Origin: Polaromonas sp.
GTDB taxonomy: Bacteria; Pseudomonadota; Gammaproteobacteria; Burkholderiales; Burkholderiaceae_C
Direction: 5' to 3'
NCBI GenBank assembly: GCA_026786065.1
Contig: JAJAYS010000298.1
Span: 1-15,145 of the forward strand
Length of the DNA stretch: 15,145 nucleotides
Below, in pieces: positions 14,705-15,145 of the stretch (position 1 is its first letter; the number at the start of each line of letters is the position of its first letter). Below the pieces are notes generated by a model. The model was not told the origin of the DNA. It saw only the letters and a list, made by a program, of their open reading frames with translations, and made no database searches. A program made the position numbers and the translations under genes.

Positions 14705-15145
14705 GTGGCACTCAAAAAATCCGAACTGGATTCATCCCTTTGATCTGGCTGCGACGAGCTGCGCGGCGGCATGGACGCAAGCCAGTACCAAGACTACGTT
14801 CTTGTGCTGCTTTTCATCCAATACGTCAGCGAAAAATACGCCGGCCAGCCCTTCGCCCCATCACCATTCCCAAAGGCGCCAGCTTTGCCGACATGGTGGC
14901 GCTCAAGGGTACAAGCGACATCGGCGAACAGATCAACAAAAAGATCATTGCCGTGCTGGCCGATGCCAACAAGCTGTCAGACCTGCCGGACTTCAACGAT
15001 CCCACCAGGCTGGGCATCGGCAAGGAAATGGACGAGCGGCTGACCAAGCTGATCGCCATTTTTGAAAACAAGACGATTGATTTCTCCAAAAACCGCCGAC
15101 CGGCAAGACATTCTCGCGGACGCCTATTCATCGGCGGGGCCGCAC
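14705..15145 (+). pseudogene. hsdM: Type I restriction-modification DNA methylase subunit (hsdM), decayed 5' part
   Basis: Across three frames the sequence encodes the N-terminus typical of HsdM. The pieces are VALKKSELDSSL, then SGCDELRGGMDASQYQDYVL and QYVSEKYAGQPF, then ITIPKGASFADMVALKG, DINEQ-type helices, NKLSDLPDFND and IFENKTIDFSKNR, then DRQDILADAY. The frame is broken at least three times. TGA at 14741-14743 stands where the family has tryptophan after SSL. A one-base loss in the C-run near 14856-14859 changes frame, and a further shift occurs near 15097. After AYSS the expected EYLMRHFA is not seen, so the end is also disturbed. GTG 14705 is the probable ancestral start. HsdM is the adenine methylase subunit of type I systems; its catalytic domain would lie beyond the window. 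Sequencing error could explain single shifts, but not easily the stop plus two shifts. Confidence 0.85.

Noticed and set aside
14502..15065. Plus-strand open frame of 187 codons across the pgpA start and hsdM remnant.
   Set aside because: It overlaps pgpA, has no ribosome-binding site, and its product is a chimera of pgpA antisense and out-of-frame hsdM.

Overview
The window is GC-rich chromosomal DNA from a betaproteobacterium of the Burkholderiales, most likely a Comamonadaceae member of the Polaromonas/Rhodoferax kind. I infer this from codon use, the pgpA-cinA pair, a Phc-type quorum-sensing operon, and short dispersed repeats of a type I associate with that family. No rRNA, tRNA, CRISPR array or complete mobile element is visible.

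Layout: 1-182 is the 3' end of a hybrid sensor kinase gene. An intergenic stretch with small repeats (183-623) separates it from a full-length, five-PAS hybrid histidine kinase (624-3677). The last 182 bases of the two genes are almost identical, so they look like a recent tandem duplication. A UMF1-type MFS transporter follows on the minus strand (3878-5194), with copies of one dispersed repeat at both ends. A UPF0149/SEC-C protein lies on the plus strand (5500-6369). A haloacetate-dehalogenase-like hydrolase lies on the minus strand (6463-7407).

The centre of the window is a tight four-gene plus-strand operon, 7637-12587: a SAM-dependent methyltransferase, a six-TM sensor kinase, a receiver-kinase hybrid and a second response regulator. 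Gene order, domain architecture and motifs match phcB-phcS-phcR-phcQ, the fatty-acid-methyl-ester (3-OH PAME/MAME) quorum-sensing system known from Ralstonia solanacearum. The junctions are a 4-nt overlap with a TTG start, a 3-nt gap, and a 4-nt ATGA overlap. A crotonase-family gene lacking both canonical catalytic glutamates follows 48 nt later. The LysR regulator PhcA is not in the window.

The right end holds cinA (pncC type) and pgpA on the minus strand, overlapping by 4 nt. Beyond them is the decayed 5' part of a type I restriction-modification methylase gene (hsdM) with a nonsense codon and two frameshifts, running off the window end.

In the proposed model, PhcB makes a diffusible hydroxy-fatty-acid methyl ester, PhcS senses it at the membrane, and PhcR and PhcQ relay the phosphoryl signal to a regulator encoded elsewhere. 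The duplicated PAS-rich kinase upstream is a separate, soluble signalling system.
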